Source: an uncultured Archangium sp.
GTDB lineage: Bacteria > Myxococcota > Myxococcia > Myxococcales > Myxococcaceae
Length of the DNA: 40,499 nt
Direction of reading: 5' to 3'
Assembly (NCBI GenBank): GCA_903905455.1
Contig: CAIVGN010000073.1
Location: 1-40,499, forward strand
The translations under genes and the position numbers were made by a program. Numbering within the stretch: the stretch's first letter is position 1; every line of letters starts with the position of its first letter. The notes under the pieces are model-generated. The model saw only the letters and a program-made list of their open reading frames with translations. It had not been told where the DNA came from and did not search any database. Of the stretch, positions 8,504 to 17,054 are shown in pieces.

Positions 8504-9916
8504 ATGAACGTCGTGATCTTGAGTCTGGCGCTGTGGAGTCTGACCACCGCGTTGCCCGAGGAGAAGGCCCTCCTCACCGAGCCGCCGCTGGTGCCGCCGG
8601 CGATCACCCGCACCACGCCCGCCAGGGTGAAGGTGGAGCTGGAGGTCATCGAGAAGGTGATGCAGCTGGCCGACGGCGTCGACTACACGTTCTGGACCTT
8701 CGGCGGCACCGTGCCCGGGCGTTTCATTCGCGTTCGCGAAGGGGACACCGTCGAGTTCTGGCTGGAGAACCACCCCAACAACAAGCTGCCGCACAACATC
8801 GACCTCCACGCGGTGACGGGGCCGGGCGGCGGCGCGGCGAGCACCTTCACGGCGCCGGGCCACAAGAGCCGCTTCACCTTCCAGGCGCTCAACCCCGGCC
8901 TCTACATCTACCACTGCGCCACCGCGCCGGTCGGCATGCACATCGCCAACGGGATGTACGGGATGATCTACGTGCAGCCCAGGACGCCGCTGCCGAAGGT
9001 CGACCGCGAGTACTACGTGGTGCAGGGCGACTTCTACACGGACGCGGACTTCGGCCAGAAGGGACTGCAGCCGTTCTCCATGAAGCGCGCCATCGACGAG
9101 CGCCCCTCGTACGTGGTGTTCAACGGCAGCGCGATGTCCCTGGTCGGGGACCGGGCGCTCAAGGCGAAGGTCGGCGAGACGGTGCGGTTGTTCGTCGGCA
9201 ACGGCGGCCCGAACCTCGTCTCCAGCTTCCACGTCATCGGCGAGATCTTCGACCACGTGTACCCGGAGGGCGGCAGCAAGGCGCAGGACAACGTGCAGAC
9301 CACGCTCATCCCCGCGGGCGGCAGCGCCATCGTGGAGTTCAAGCTGAACACCGACGGCACGTACATCCTCGTGGACCACTCCATCTTCCGCACCTTCAAC
9401 AAGGGCTCGCTGGGCATGCTCAAGGTCGAAGGCCCGGGCCGCAAGGACATCTACTCGGGCAAGGAACTCGACGACGTGTACCTGGGCGACGAGTCGGTCG
9501 CGACGTCGATCAAGGCCACGCCGGCCACCACGCCGCTCTCGGGGATCAAGCCCGACGGCAAGGCGCTCTTCCTCGCCAACTGCTCCATGTGCCACCAGGC
9601 CGAGGGCCAGGGCGTGCCCGGCGCGTTCCCTCCGCTGGCCAAGAGCGACTACCTGGCCAACATCTCGAACAAGAAGCGCGGGGACCTCGTGGAGTTCGTG
9701 CTCCGCGGCAAGACCGGCAAGGTCGTGGTCAACGGCAACGAGTACAACGGCGTGATGACCCCGGTGGCCGGCCTCGACGACGAGAAGCTGGCCACGGTGC
9801 TCACCTGGGTGAGCAACGCCTGGGGCAACAGCGCGCCGGCCTTCACCACCGACGAGGTGAAGAAGCTGCGCGAGGCGCTGCCCGAGGTGAAGGCCACCCC
9901 CAACGGGCACGAGTGA
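8504..9916 (+). CDS. nirK: copper nitrite reductase NirK with C-terminal cytochrome c domain
   Basis: Periplasmic enzyme reducing nitrite to NO. It has 470 residues against about 340-380 for two-domain NirK, because a cytochrome c domain with CSMCH (360-364) is fused at the C-terminus. Type 1 copper ligands H97, C138, H146, M151 and type 2 ligands H102, H137, H292 are present, as are catalytic D100 and H243. The fused haem matches three-domain enzymes such as that of Ralstonia pickettii, in which the haem is thought to feed electrons to the type 1 copper. The ATG at 8504 has GGGAG 8 nt upstream and starts a signal peptide; an in-frame GTG at 8396 would run through the operator and is rejected. 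Followed after 4 nt by nirV. Confidence 0.97.
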   Translation: MNVVILSLALWSLTTALPEEKALLTEPPLVPPAITRTTPARVKVELEVIEKVMQLADGVDYTFWTFGGTVPGRFIRVREGDTVEFWLENHPNNKLPHNIDLHAVTGPGGGAASTFTAPGHKSRFTFQALNPGLYIYHCATAPVGMHIANGMYGMIYVQPRTPLPKVDREYYVVQGDFYTDADFGQKGLQPFSMKRAIDERPSYVVFNGSAMSLVGDRALKAKVGETVRLFVGNGGPNLVSSFHVIGEIFDHVYPEGGSKAQDNVQTTLIPAGGSAIVEFKLNTDGTYILVDHSIFRTFNKGSLGMLKVEGPGRKDIYSGKELDDVYLGDESVATSIKATPATTPLSGIKPDGKALFLANCSMCHQAEGQGVPGAFPPLAKSDYLANISNKKRGDLVEFVLRGKTGKVVVNGNEYNGVMTPVAGLDDEKLATVLTWVSNAWGNSAPAFTTDEVKKLREALPEVKATPNGHE

Positions 9917-9920
9917 CGCC

Positions 9921-10667
9921 ATGCGCGCGCTGCGGCTGCTGACCCTGCTCGTCCCCGCCTTCGCCTTCGCCGGCGAGGTGGTGACGTTACCCGGGGGCCG
10001 CTTCGCGCCGCTGTTTGGTCTCGACGTGGGACAGAGCGCCTTCCCCGTGGGGACCTTTCGACTCGACGTGCGGCCCGTGTCGCGCGCCGAGTTCGCCGCC
10101 TTCCTCGAGGGGAATCCCGCGTGGAGGAAGGGCAAGGCGCCCAAGACGCTGGTCGATGAGCGCTACCTGGCGACCTTCACCCCGGCGAAGCACCCCGCGG
10201 GGCCGGTGACCCAGGTCTCGTACTTCGCGGCGCGCGCGTACTGCGCGGCGAAGGGGGGCCGGCTGCCCAGCACGCTGGAGTGGGAATACGCCGCCGCGGC
10301 CGACGAGACCCGCCGCGACGCCTCGCGCGAAGCCGACTTCGCCCAGCGCATCCTCGACTGGTACGGCCAGCCCAACCGCGAGGGCGACCTCGAGCAGCCC
10401 GGCAGCCCGCGCAACGTCTACGGGCTCGAGGCGTTGCACGGGCTGGTGTGGGAATGGACGGACGACTTCAACGCCGTCTTCGTGTCGGGCGACAACCGCC
10501 AGGATGGCGACACCAACCCGAAGTTCATGTGCGGCAGCGGCGCGACCGGCAGCGCGCGGCGCGAGGACTACGCGGCCTTCATGCGCTACGCGTTGCGCTC
10601 GAGCCTCACGCCGCGCTCGACGTTGCCCAGGCTCGGTTTCCGTTGTGCCTACGAGGTGAACCCATGA
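9921..10667 (+). CDS. nirV: NirV, formylglycine-generating-enzyme-like protein
   Basis: Exported protein of 248 residues with a signal peptide (MRALRLLTLLVPAFAFAG) and an FGE-sulfatase (SUMF1-like) fold. Signature stretches are PVSRAEFAAFL, PVTQVSYFAARAYCAAKGGRLPSTLEWEYAA (about 92-125), VWEWTDDF and the terminal LGFRCAYE. Such proteins directly downstream of nirK are called NirV; their role in nitrite reductase maturation is assumed from conservation of the pair rather than proven. It starts 4 nt after the nirK stop and its stop overlaps the next ATG by 4 nt, so the three genes are one transcript. Confidence 0.88.
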   Translation: MRALRLLTLLVPAFAFAGEVVTLPGGRFAPLFGLDVGQSAFPVGTFRLDVRPVSRAEFAAFLEGNPAWRKGKAPKTLVDERYLATFTPAKHPAGPVTQVSYFAARAYCAAKGGRLPSTLEWEYAAAADETRRDASREADFAQRILDWYGQPNREGDLEQPGSPRNVYGLEALHGLVWEWTDDFNAVFVSGDNRQDGDTNPKFMCGSGATGSARREDYAAFMRYALRSSLTPRSTLPRLGFRCAYEVNP

Positions 10668-11215
10668 GAGCGCTCCTGTTGTGGTGCTGCCTGCTGGCGC
10701 CGCTGGCCCACGCGCAAGACGACGCGAAGAACGTGCTCGCCCTCGACACCACGTGGCGCACCGAGCAGGGCGAGCCGCTGAAGCTCTCCGCGCTCAAGGG
10801 GCGCTGGTACGTGCTGACCTTCGTCTACACCTCGTGCGCTGGCACCTGCCCGCTGACCACGCGCAAGCTGAAGCGTCTCGAGCAGGTCCTCGCGCAGGCC
10901 GGCAAGCCACTGGACCTGGTGGTGGTGAGCCTCGACCCCGCGCACGACACGCCCGAGGCGCTGGTCGCGTACCGCAAGCGGTACCAGCTCGAAGAGGCGA
11001 AGCGCTGGCGGGTGCTGGTCGGCGACGACGCGCAGGTGCGCACGCTGACCATGCTGCTCGAGTTCAAGTACACGAAGAACCCCGAGTCGGGCGTCATCCT
11101 CCACGACAACACGGTGTTCCTCGTGGGGCCCGAGGGCACGGTGAAGACGACCATGTCCTCGCTCGATCAACCGCTCGAGGCGTTCGTCGCCGCGGTTCCC
11201 AGCGCCCGGAAGTGA
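10664..11215 (+). CDS. SCO1/SenC-type copper chaperone
   Basis: Thioredoxin-fold SCO protein of 183 residues with a signal peptide (cleavage likely after LAHA). The copper ligands are visible: CAGTC (C58, C62) and H147 in ILHDNTVF. The family delivers copper to, or reduces thiols of, CuA sites in oxidases. Here it is translationally coupled (ATGA overlap) to nirV and co-transcribed with nirK, so copper loading of NirK is the likely role (inference). The adjacent cNOR has no copper, which supports NirK as the target. Confidence 0.9.
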   Translation: MRALLLWCCLLAPLAHAQDDAKNVLALDTTWRTEQGEPLKLSALKGRWYVLTFVYTSCAGTCPLTTRKLKRLEQVLAQAGKPLDLVVVSLDPAHDTPEALVAYRKRYQLEEAKRWRVLVGDDAQVRTLTMLLEFKYTKNPESGVILHDNTVFLVGPEGTVKTTMSSLDQPLEAFVAAVPSARK

Positions 11216-11331
11216 CCTGCAGCGACTGAGTCCTTGCGGACCTTGGGGCCAAGCGCCTCCGAAAAGGAGCGTCCCGAGGCGCGAGGAGTTAGACACGGCC
11301 CGGGGGGCGGCGTGATGACGGACGGCAGGGT

Positions 11332-12525
11332 GTGGAGGAGTCGGGGCGAGCCGGTGCGTGCGATGCCACCGGGGCTCGCGACGGGTGCACCGTGCGCTTG
11401 ACGGTGAAGGTGGCCCACTCGCTCGAGGCGCTGCGACCCGAGTGGGAGCAGCTGGAGCGCACCTCCTTTCCCCGCACGCCCTTCACCCAACCGAGGTGGT
11501 CCTCGCTGTGGCTGCGGCACTTCGCCCAGCAGCGGTCGTCGTTGAACGACACGCTCCTGCTGCTCTCCTTTCGTGATCAAGAAGGCGCGCTGCGCGGCGT
11601 GGCGCCGATGGTGGTCTCCCAGCGGCCGGCCTTTGGGCCCCTGCGTACCCGCATGCTGCAGTCGCTCGGCTCCGACCCCAACGTCACCGAGTTGAGCGGG
11701 CGGACCTCTGCGCCCGAGCATGCGCCTGCCGTGATGACGGCGCTGTTGCAGTACCTGGAGCAGCACCGCGCGTCGTGGGACCTGGTGTACTTCAGCAGCC
11801 TGCGCGACACCGAGCGGGAGGTGCTCGCGCAGAGCCCCGGCGTGCACTGGGCGGGCGAGCGGCCGGACTTCGTGCTGGAGCTGCCTCCGACGTGGGAGGC
11901 GTTTCGCGCGGGGCTGGGGCGCAACATCAAGGAGTCGCTGCGCAAGTGTTACAACTCGCTCAAGCGCGACGGCTACGACTTCGAGGTGAAGGTCCGCACC
12001 GCGCCCGCGGAGATGGAGGAGGCGCTGACGCAGTTCTTCCGCCTCCACGCGGCGCGCGCTTCGCTGCCGGGCGCCGTGGAGCACCACGACGTCTTCGCCC
12101 ACGAGCACTCGCGGCGGTTCTTGCGAGACTACGTGCACGAGGCGGCAGCGGCCGGGGAGGCGCGCTTCTTCCAATTGGTCATCGACGGGCAGGTGGTGGC
12201 GACGCGCCTCGGCTTCGTCCTCGACGAGCACCTCTACCTCTACTTCTCGGGCTTCGACCCCGCGTGGCGGCACCACAGCGTGATGACCACCACGGTGGCC
12301 GAGGCGATCCGCTGGGCGATCGACGCGCGGCTGCGCTTCGTCAACCTCTCGCCGGGCCGCGACGTCTCGAAGACCCGCTGGGGCCCCTGCGAGCTGACGT
12401 TTCACGCGGCCTACCTGCGGAGCCACTCGCTGCGGGGTGCGCTGGTGCACCACGCCTACCAGGCGTCGCGCGACGAGCACTCGAAGCTCAGCCGGCTGCT
12501 GGCCTTCGCGAAGCGCCGGAGCTGA
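11332..12525 (+). CDS. GNAT-fold (BioF2-like/CelD-type) acyltransferase family protein
   Basis: Protein of up to 397 residues. The C-terminal half carries the Acetyltransf_6 (BioF2-like, CelD-related) pattern: NIKESLRKCYNSLKRDG, FFRLHAAR, ARFFQLVIDGQVVATRLGFVLDEHLYLYFSGFDPAWRHHSVM and FVNLSPGRDVSKTRWG. Members act in exopolysaccharide or peptidoglycan-related acyl or aminoacyl transfer, but the substrate is not predictable. The start is uncertain: GTG at 11332 gives the longest form, while GTG at 11392 removes a 20-residue low-complexity leader and fits the domain start better. It is 116 bp downstream of the nirK operon and convergent with the next gene, ending 7 bp from that stop. No functional link to denitrification is evident. 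Confidence 0.75.
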   Translation: MEESGRAGACDATGARDGCTVRLTVKVAHSLEALRPEWEQLERTSFPRTPFTQPRWSSLWLRHFAQQRSSLNDTLLLLSFRDQEGALRGVAPMVVSQRPAFGPLRTRMLQSLGSDPNVTELSGRTSAPEHAPAVMTALLQYLEQHRASWDLVYFSSLRDTEREVLAQSPGVHWAGERPDFVLELPPTWEAFRAGLGRNIKESLRKCYNSLKRDGYDFEVKVRTAPAEMEEALTQFFRLHAARASLPGAVEHHDVFAHEHSRRFLRDYVHEAAAAGEARFFQLVIDGQVVATRLGFVLDEHLYLYFSGFDPAWRHHSVMTTTVAEAIRWAIDARLRFVNLSPGRDVSKTRWGPCELTFHAAYLRSHSLRGALVHHAYQASRDEHSKLSRLLAFAKRRS

Positions 12526-12532
12526 CGCGTCG

Positions 12533-14125
12533 CTAGGGCAGCACTTCGAAGGCGACGGCCGTGGGGTCGACGAGGCCACCGGCCCCCGGGTCGACGGACA
12601 ACTGCGGCACCAAGACGTTGAGCCCGGTCGCGGCGTCCCACGTGCCGACGTTGGCGAACTGCACGGCGTAGACGGCGCGGGTCGCGAGCACGGGGTCGGC
12701 GTCGGGCAGGGCCAGCGAGAGCCGGTAGGCACCGGCGCCGAGGCTGGCGGGCAGCCGGAGGCGCAGGTCGAGGGCGTGCGGGCCGGGTTCCCAGCGGCGC
12801 GCGTCGACCGTGGTGACCGGAGCCACGAGGCGGGTCGCGCCGCGCTCGAGCACCACCTGCAGCGGGCGGGGGTTGAAGAGGGAGCCGTAGCCCTCGTTGC
12901 GCAGCTGCAGCCGCAGCGCGAGCACCCCGCCGGGCCGCACCGCGACGGAGTGCCCGAGGGACTCGAGCACCAGCCGGTAGCCGAGGCGGCGCCGCACCTG
13001 CTCCATGCAGCCGCCCGTGGTCCACGAGGCGAGCACGTCGGGGTGGTAGAGCGAGTTGACGAAGGCGAAGTGGAGGCGCTCCATCTCGGCCGTGGCGCTC
13101 GCGCACTCGGAGCGGGGCGGGTCTACCGCGCAGGTCTCTCCTCCGACCGGGGTGAAGCGGCCCGAGGCAGCGACGTAGCTCTTCCATGTTTCGACGGGGG
13201 ATTGGTAGGTGCCGAAGTCGGTGGCGTCGGCGAGGAAGCAGTCGTTGTGGTGGCCAGTGCGCGCGGCGTCGGTGCCGGAGTACGCGGCCGATGCGGGCAA
13301 CGCGCCTCCCGGGAACATGGCGTCGACGAAGTGCGGCGTGCGGACCTGCACCATGCGCGAGGTCGGCAGCGCCCGCAGGATGCCGGTGAGCACGGCGGTG
13401 TGCTCCGCGGTGGTGTCGAGGCCGTTGGTCGAGGAGTGCCACTCGCCCCAGGCCCCGATGAAGCCCGCCTGCATCACCGCGATGACGTCGGCGTTGCGCG
13501 CCAGGAGCGGCTGGAGTTGGACCAGGTGCGAGAGGATCTGCGCGTGCGAAGCGTCGGCCGCGCCGATGGGGCCGTCGTTGTATTGAAAGCGGAGGATGAC
13601 CTTGATGCCGGCGGTGCGGGCGCGGCCCAGGCCACTCTCGAGGTCGGTGAGCAACGTGGCGGACAGCGGCGCAGTGCGGAAGGCGTCGAGGCGCACGCCG
13701 GCGAGCGCGAGGGTCATGCCCGCCGTGCGCACCGAGTCGGAGGGCGTGCCGTCGGTGAGATCGATGACGTCGTAGAAGCCGCGCTCGGGGTTGAGGAGGC
13801 CGGCGTCGAGCGGCTGGAAGAGGAGCGTGGCGAGGGCGGGTTCGGCGCCTGCGTCGATGGCGCCTGCGTCGATGGCGCCTGCGTCGATGGCGCCTGCGTC
13901 GATGGCCCCTGCGTCGGCGGCGCCTGCGTCGGCGGCGCCTGCGTCGGCGGCGCCTGCGTCGGCGGCGCCCGCGTCGAGGAGGCCCGCGTCGAGGAGGCCC
14001 GCGTCGAGGAGGCCCGCGTCGGCGTCAGCGTTGCCGGCATCGGGCTCGTCCCCCGGCAACTCGGAAGCGACGCCCGGCGCGCAGGCAGCGAGCAACAGGA
14101 ACAGTCCGAGGGCGCGCAGGCTCAT
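12533..14125 (-). CDS. lipoprotein with DUF4874 and DUF4832 domains
   Basis: Predicted lipoprotein of 530 residues; lipobox LLAAC with C15. After the signal lies an Asp-Ala-Gly-rich linker built from perfect pentapeptides (DAGLL x3, DAGAA x4, DAGAI x4). The body follows the DUF4874-DUF4832 pattern: [17 protein letters not shown], and a TIM-barrel-like [11 protein letters not shown] segment with a conserved Glu resembling glycoside hydrolase active sites, then a beta-sandwich end ([21 protein letters not shown]). This pair of domains is seen in secreted proteins thought to act on polysaccharides; activity is unproven. The start at 14125 is chosen from the signal peptide; an upstream in-frame extension to 14476 runs through non-coding DNA with a large palindrome. 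Confidence 0.85.
   Translation of the reverse strand: MSLRALGLFLLLAACAPGVASELPGDEPDAGNADADAGLLDAGLLDAGLLDAGAADAGAADAGAADAGAADAGAIDAGAIDAGAIDAGAIDAGAEPALATLLFQPLDAGLLNPERGFYDVIDLTDGTPSDSVRTAGMTLALAGVRLDAFRTAPLSATLLTDLESGLGRARTAGIKVILRFQYNDGPIGAADASHAQILSHLVQLQPLLARNADVIAVMQAGFIGAWGEWHSSTNGLDTTAEHTAVLTGILRALPTSRMVQVRTPHFVDAMFPGGALPASAAYSGTDAARTGHHNDCFLADATDFGTYQSPVETWKSYVAASGRFTPVGGETCAVDPPRSECASATAEMERLHFAFVNSLYHPDVLASWTTGGCMEQVRRRLGYRLVLESLGHSVAVRPGGVLALRLQLRNEGYGSLFNPRPLQVVLERGATRLVAPVTTVDARRWEPGPHALDLRLRLPASLGAGAYRLSLALPDADPVLATRAVYAVQFANVGTWDAATGLNVLVPQLSVDPGAGGLVDPTAVAFEVLP
13846..14025 (-). repeat. 15-bp tandem repeat array coding for a DAGxx linker
   Basis: Twelve consecutive 15-bp units in three homogeneous blocks: four GTCGATGGCGCCTGC-type, four GTCGGCGGCGCCTGC-type, three GTCGAGGAGGCCCGC-type, plus one variant. 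Translated on the minus strand they give [10 protein letters not shown] and DAGLL pentads. Block-wise homogeneity points to recent slippage or unequal exchange. Units are a multiple of 3, so length changes stay in frame. Confidence 0.9.
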
Positions 14126-14354
14126 GGGGCGGCACTGTGGCCCAGTTAGTGGCGGCTTCGATGGAGGATTGCGTCTCCCGTGATGGGGAGAGGCCGTCTT
14201 GTTCCTTGGGTGCTCAGGCGCGGTGCAGGCAAAGGCCAAAGCCATGGGGAGCGAGGGGATTGTGTGGGCCCTGCGCCGTGCTCGGGTTGAACAGCCCCTC
14301 GGCCCGAGCGCATCGGTGACTGGTCCGTGCGGGCTGCGTCTCGGGCCATGCACT

Positions 14355-14398
14355 CTGACGGACTCGGTGGTGGTGCGCACCCCCACGGAGTCCGTCAG
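14355..14398. repeat. 44-bp near-perfect palindrome without loop
   Basis: The halves 14355-14376 and 14377-14398 pair at 20 of 22 positions, centred on GTGC|GCAC. The outer arms are CTGACGGACTC and GAGTCCGTCAG. No T-tract follows on either strand, so it is not a standard intrinsic terminator, although it could end transcription from the fnr gene. Confidence 0.8.
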
Positions 14399-14596
14399 TG
14401 TTGCTGAATCGAGGCGCCGCGCCTTCGCGGGGCTCGCACGCGAGGTGCACGGCCGACGACCGCGAACGACCGCCACCCTTCAGGCTGCTGTTCACCTCCG
14501 CACGCCCGAGCTCCCCCGCGCGCCCCAACCACGACGCGCCGTCGCGCAACCCTGACGCCGCCCCCCTTCACCCCGCAAAGGCAGCGCCCACCCGAC

Positions 14597-14610
14597 TTGA
14601 TCCAGATCAA
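14597..14610. promoter_or_regulatory. consensus FNR/ANR box TTGAT-CCAG-ATCAA
   Basis: Exact match to TTGAT-N4-ATCAA, extended by one pair to CTTGAT...ATCAAG. It lies 54 bp past the stop codon of the FNR-type regulator gene and about 470 bp upstream of the DUF4832 lipoprotein gene. The neighbouring regulator has the ExxSR recognition motif that reads this sequence. Its target transcript is unclear. Confidence 0.7.
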
Positions 14611-14664
14611 GGCACGTACGCCTGCGCGCCTGCAGGTTGCGCCGCCATGCGCGACCACTGCCGA

Positions 14665-15330
14665 CTATTCCGGGAGCGTGTCGCCGCGCGAGACGGCCTC
14701 CAGCCGCACCGCGTCTCGAATCTGGATCGACCGCGCCGAGCTGATCAACCCGGCCTCGGTCAACGAACGCAGCGCCCGCGACATGGTCTCCGGCCGCACG
14801 TCGAGCAGCGCCGCGACATGCCGCTTGGAGAACGGCGCGCGACGACCGGGCATCAACAGCGACCCGTAGCGCAGCAGGAACCGCGCGACCCGCGAGAGCG
14901 CCGGGCCGGTGCGGAGATCCGAATCGCGCGTGGCCTGGCTCAACTCGTCGAGCGCGAAGTCGAGCAGCGTCTTCGTCTCGTCGAGGCTCATCTGCGCCTT
15001 CAACGCCGTCGCCGTGATGCTGCACACCACCGCGTCGGTCAGCGCCACCACCGTGCCGCGCGCCACCTGCCCACGCAGCCCCTCGAGGCCGAGCATCGAC
15101 CGCGGCCCGCGCACGCCCGCTACCAACTCCCGCCCGCCCGCGTCGCTCGCGCTCACGCCCAGCACGCCCTCCTTCACGAAGAGCAGCGGCACCTCGTCTT
15201 CTCCCTGCGCCCAGAGCCGTGCTCCAGAACCAAGGCGCCGCGGCTTGAAGCGACACGAGCCCTTGTCCCCGAGAGGACACTCACTGCACGAATGCACCGC
15301 GGCTTGAAGCATGGGCCGGCACCCTTTCAT
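14665..15330 (-). CDS. FNR-type Crp family transcription regulator with Fe-S cysteines
   Basis: Crp/Fnr regulator of 221 residues: N-terminal cysteine cluster, cyclic-nucleotide-binding-like beta roll, dimer helix and C-terminal HTH. The cysteines C15-x2-C18-x7-C26 plus C103 (in VVCSI, at the place of E. coli FNR C122 in VCEI) suggest an oxygen-labile [4Fe-4S] cluster. The recognition helix RPETMSRAL has E181-x2-S184-R185, the motif that binds TTGAT half-sites. It is therefore expected to act as an anaerobic switch. An alternative start is the ATG at 15312; both have weak ribosome sites. It is divergent from the acyl-AMP ligase operon, with only 41 bp between start codons, so it may control that operon or itself. 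Direct control of the nor/nirK dyads is unlikely as these are not FNR boxes. Confidence 0.87.
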   Translation of the reverse strand: MKGCRPMLQAAVHSCSECPLGDKGSCRFKPRRLGSGARLWAQGEDEVPLLFVKEGVLGVSASDAGGRELVAGVRGPRSMLGLEGLRGQVARGTVVALTDAVVCSITATALKAQMSLDETKTLLDFALDELSQATRDSDLRTGPALSRVARFLLRYGSLLMPGRRAPFSKRHVAALLDVRPETMSRALRSLTEAGLISSARSIQIRDAVRLEAVSRGDTLPE

Positions 15331-15371
15331 GCCCGAGCGCCGCGCATCAACGACTCACATCAAGTCCCCGA

Positions 15372-17054
15372 ATGATCCTCGCCACTGACACCCGTTCAAC
15401 GAACTCGGCCCCGGCGTTGCAAGGCCCGCCCGCCGTGTCGTCCCCCACCCCACTGCAGGGCCCCCCGCTCCCCACGGTGCGCGCAGCGTCGCTGTGGGAG
15501 GCCCTCGCCGGCGAGCCCTTCTCGTGGCTCACGTTCCATATTGGAACACTCGAGAACGAGACCACCCTCACCCAGCTCCGGGAAGCAGCGCTGACGTGGG
15601 CGCACGGCGTCACCGAAGCCCTCGGTCATGAAACACCGGCGCGCATCGGGGTGCTCTTGCCCAACGGCCCCGACTTCGTGGCGGCCTTCTTCGCGGCCCA
15701 GGCGCTCGGCGCCGCGGCCGTGCCCTTGCCGTGGCCGGTGGTCGACGGCGCGCCGGAGCGCGTGCGCGAGTCGCTCGAGCCGGTGCTGCAGCGCGCGAAG
15801 TTGTCGGCGTTGATCACCACGCCCTCGATGGCGACCGTGGCGTGGGGTGTGCCGCTGATCACCGCGCCGGGAACACAGCTCGCCACCCCGCGGCCCACCG
15901 GCCCCGACGGCACCGCCTTCATCCAGTTCACCTCCGGCTCGACCGGAGATCCCCGGGGCGCCGTCATCTCCCAGCGCGCCGCGCTCGCCTCCGCCACCTC
16001 CATGGGCGCCGCGCTCGGCCTGGGCCCCGCGGACGTCGGGGTCTCGTGGCTCCCCTTCTTCCACGACATGGGACTGGTCGGCGTGCTGCTCACCTCGCTG
16101 CTGGCGCGCTTCCCGGTGCACGTGCTGCGGCCCGGCGACTTCCTCATGCGCCCGCGCAAGTGGCTCGACCTCGTGTCGTCCACGCGGGCCACGCTCACCG
16201 TCGGCCCCAACTTCGCCTGGGAGCTCGTCACCCGCCGCGTCGCCCCCGAGGGCCTCGACCTCTCGGCGCTGCGCTGCGCGCTGAACGGCAGCGAGCCCAT
16301 TCACCGCACCACGCTCGATGGCTTCTCGAAGAAGTTCGCCGCCGCCGGCTTCAACCCCGCCGCGATGCTCCCGGTGTACGGCCTCGCCGAGGCCACCCTG
16401 GGCGTCGCCTTCTCCCGCCCCGGCGCGCTGCGCGAAGACGTGCTCGTCGAGGGCCGCCCCATTCCCAGCAACGGGCCGCTGGTGCCGGGCATGGAGCTCC
16501 GGGTGTTGGATGCGGAGGGCGTCGCCGTGCCCGAAGGCACCCAGGGCGAGCTGTGCGTGCGCGCCCCGATGGTGATGGGCGGCTACTTCGAGCACCCCGA
16601 GGCCACCGCCGCCGCGCTGCGAGACGGCTGGTTGCACACCGGCGACCTCGGCGTGGTGCGCGACGGCAACGTCTACGTCACCGGCCGCGAGAAGGAGCTC
16701 GTCATTCAATCGGGGAGGAAGTTCCACCCCTACGACATCGAGCGCGTGGTCGCCGGCATGGTGGACGCGACGCCCAACGGCGTGGCCGCGGTCAGCCGCC
16801 CCGACGCCGCCCAGGGCAGCGAGGCCCTGGTGGTAGTCATCGAGCTGCGCCGCGTCTCGGGCGCCATCGACCCCATGTTGATTCGCGGCGAGCTGCTCAA
16901 GGTGCTCGGCGTGCGCGCCGACGTCGTGGAGTTCGTCGCCGCCGGCGCGTTGCCCCGCACCACCAGCGGCAAGGTGAAGCGCCGGGCCGTCGCCCAGGGC
17001 CTCGCCGACCTGCTCACCCACGCGCCCGTCGTCACCGGAGCCGGAAACGCATGA
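15372..17054 (+). CDS. fatty acyl-AMP ligase-like adenylating enzyme
   Basis: ANL-superfamily enzyme of 560 residues. Motifs: P-loop FTSGSTGDPRGA at 186-197, SWLPFFHDMGLVG at 225-237, YGLAEATL at 336-343, GWLHTGDLG at 419-427 and the C-terminal catalytic lysine K534 in PRTTSGKVKR. The HDMGLVG and GDFLMRPRKWLDLVSSTRAT segments favour the FAAL subgroup, which activates fatty acids as acyl-AMP and loads them on an ACP rather than on CoA. The ACP encoded two genes downstream is the likely acceptor. The first 38 residues match no part of the family; the ATG at 15372 has a poor ribosome site, so the true start may be later. First gene of a five-gene operon, divergent from fnr; the stop overlaps the next ATG by 4 nt. 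Confidence 0.88.
   Translation: MILATDTRSTNSAPALQGPPAVSSPTPLQGPPLPTVRAASLWEALAGEPFSWLTFHIGTLENETTLTQLREAALTWAHGVTEALGHETPARIGVLLPNGPDFVAAFFAAQALGAAAVPLPWPVVDGAPERVRESLEPVLQRAKLSALITTPSMATVAWGVPLITAPGTQLATPRPTGPDGTAFIQFTSGSTGDPRGAVISQRAALASATSMGAALGLGPADVGVSWLPFFHDMGLVGVLLTSLLARFPVHVLRPGDFLMRPRKWLDLVSSTRATLTVGPNFAWELVTRRVAPEGLDLSALRCALNGSEPIHRTTLDGFSKKFAAAGFNPAAMLPVYGLAEATLGVAFSRPGALREDVLVEGRPIPSNGPLVPGMELRVLDAEGVAVPEGTQGELCVRAPMVMGGYFEHPEATAAALRDGWLHTGDLGVVRDGNVYVTGREKELVIQSGRKFHPYDIERVVAGMVDATPNGVAAVSRPDAAQGSEALVVVIELRRVSGAIDPMLIRGELLKVLGVRADVVEFVAAGALPRTTSGKVKRRAVAQGLADLLTHAPVVTGAGNA
15533..15547. promoter_or_regulatory. intragenic dyad GTTCCA-TAT-TGGAAC
   Basis: Perfect 6-3-6 inverted repeat inside the ligase gene, around codons 54-59. 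It differs from the 1540 and 8388 dyads by one symmetric base per half-site. Whether it is an operator or chance is unknown; it sits where conserved ligase sequence begins. Confidence 0.25.

Larger units (their letters stand above)
14126..14664. other. 540-bp intergenic region without a convincing gene
   Basis: Short reading frames are present on both strands but none has a recognisable protein pattern or good ribosome site. The region holds a nearly perfect 44-bp palindrome (14355-14398) and a consensus FNR box (14597-14610). It lies between the start of the DUF4832 lipoprotein gene and the 3' end of the FNR-type regulator gene. A small RNA is possible but no -10 element is obvious at the expected distance from the FNR box. 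Confidence 0.5.

Noticed and set aside
11228-11275. Small hairpins after the SCO gene (GTCC-TTGC-GGAC, CTTGG-GG-CCAAG, CTCC-GAAA-AGGAG)
   Set aside because: Stems are only 4-5 bp, mutually overlapping and without a T-tract; not enough to call a terminator.
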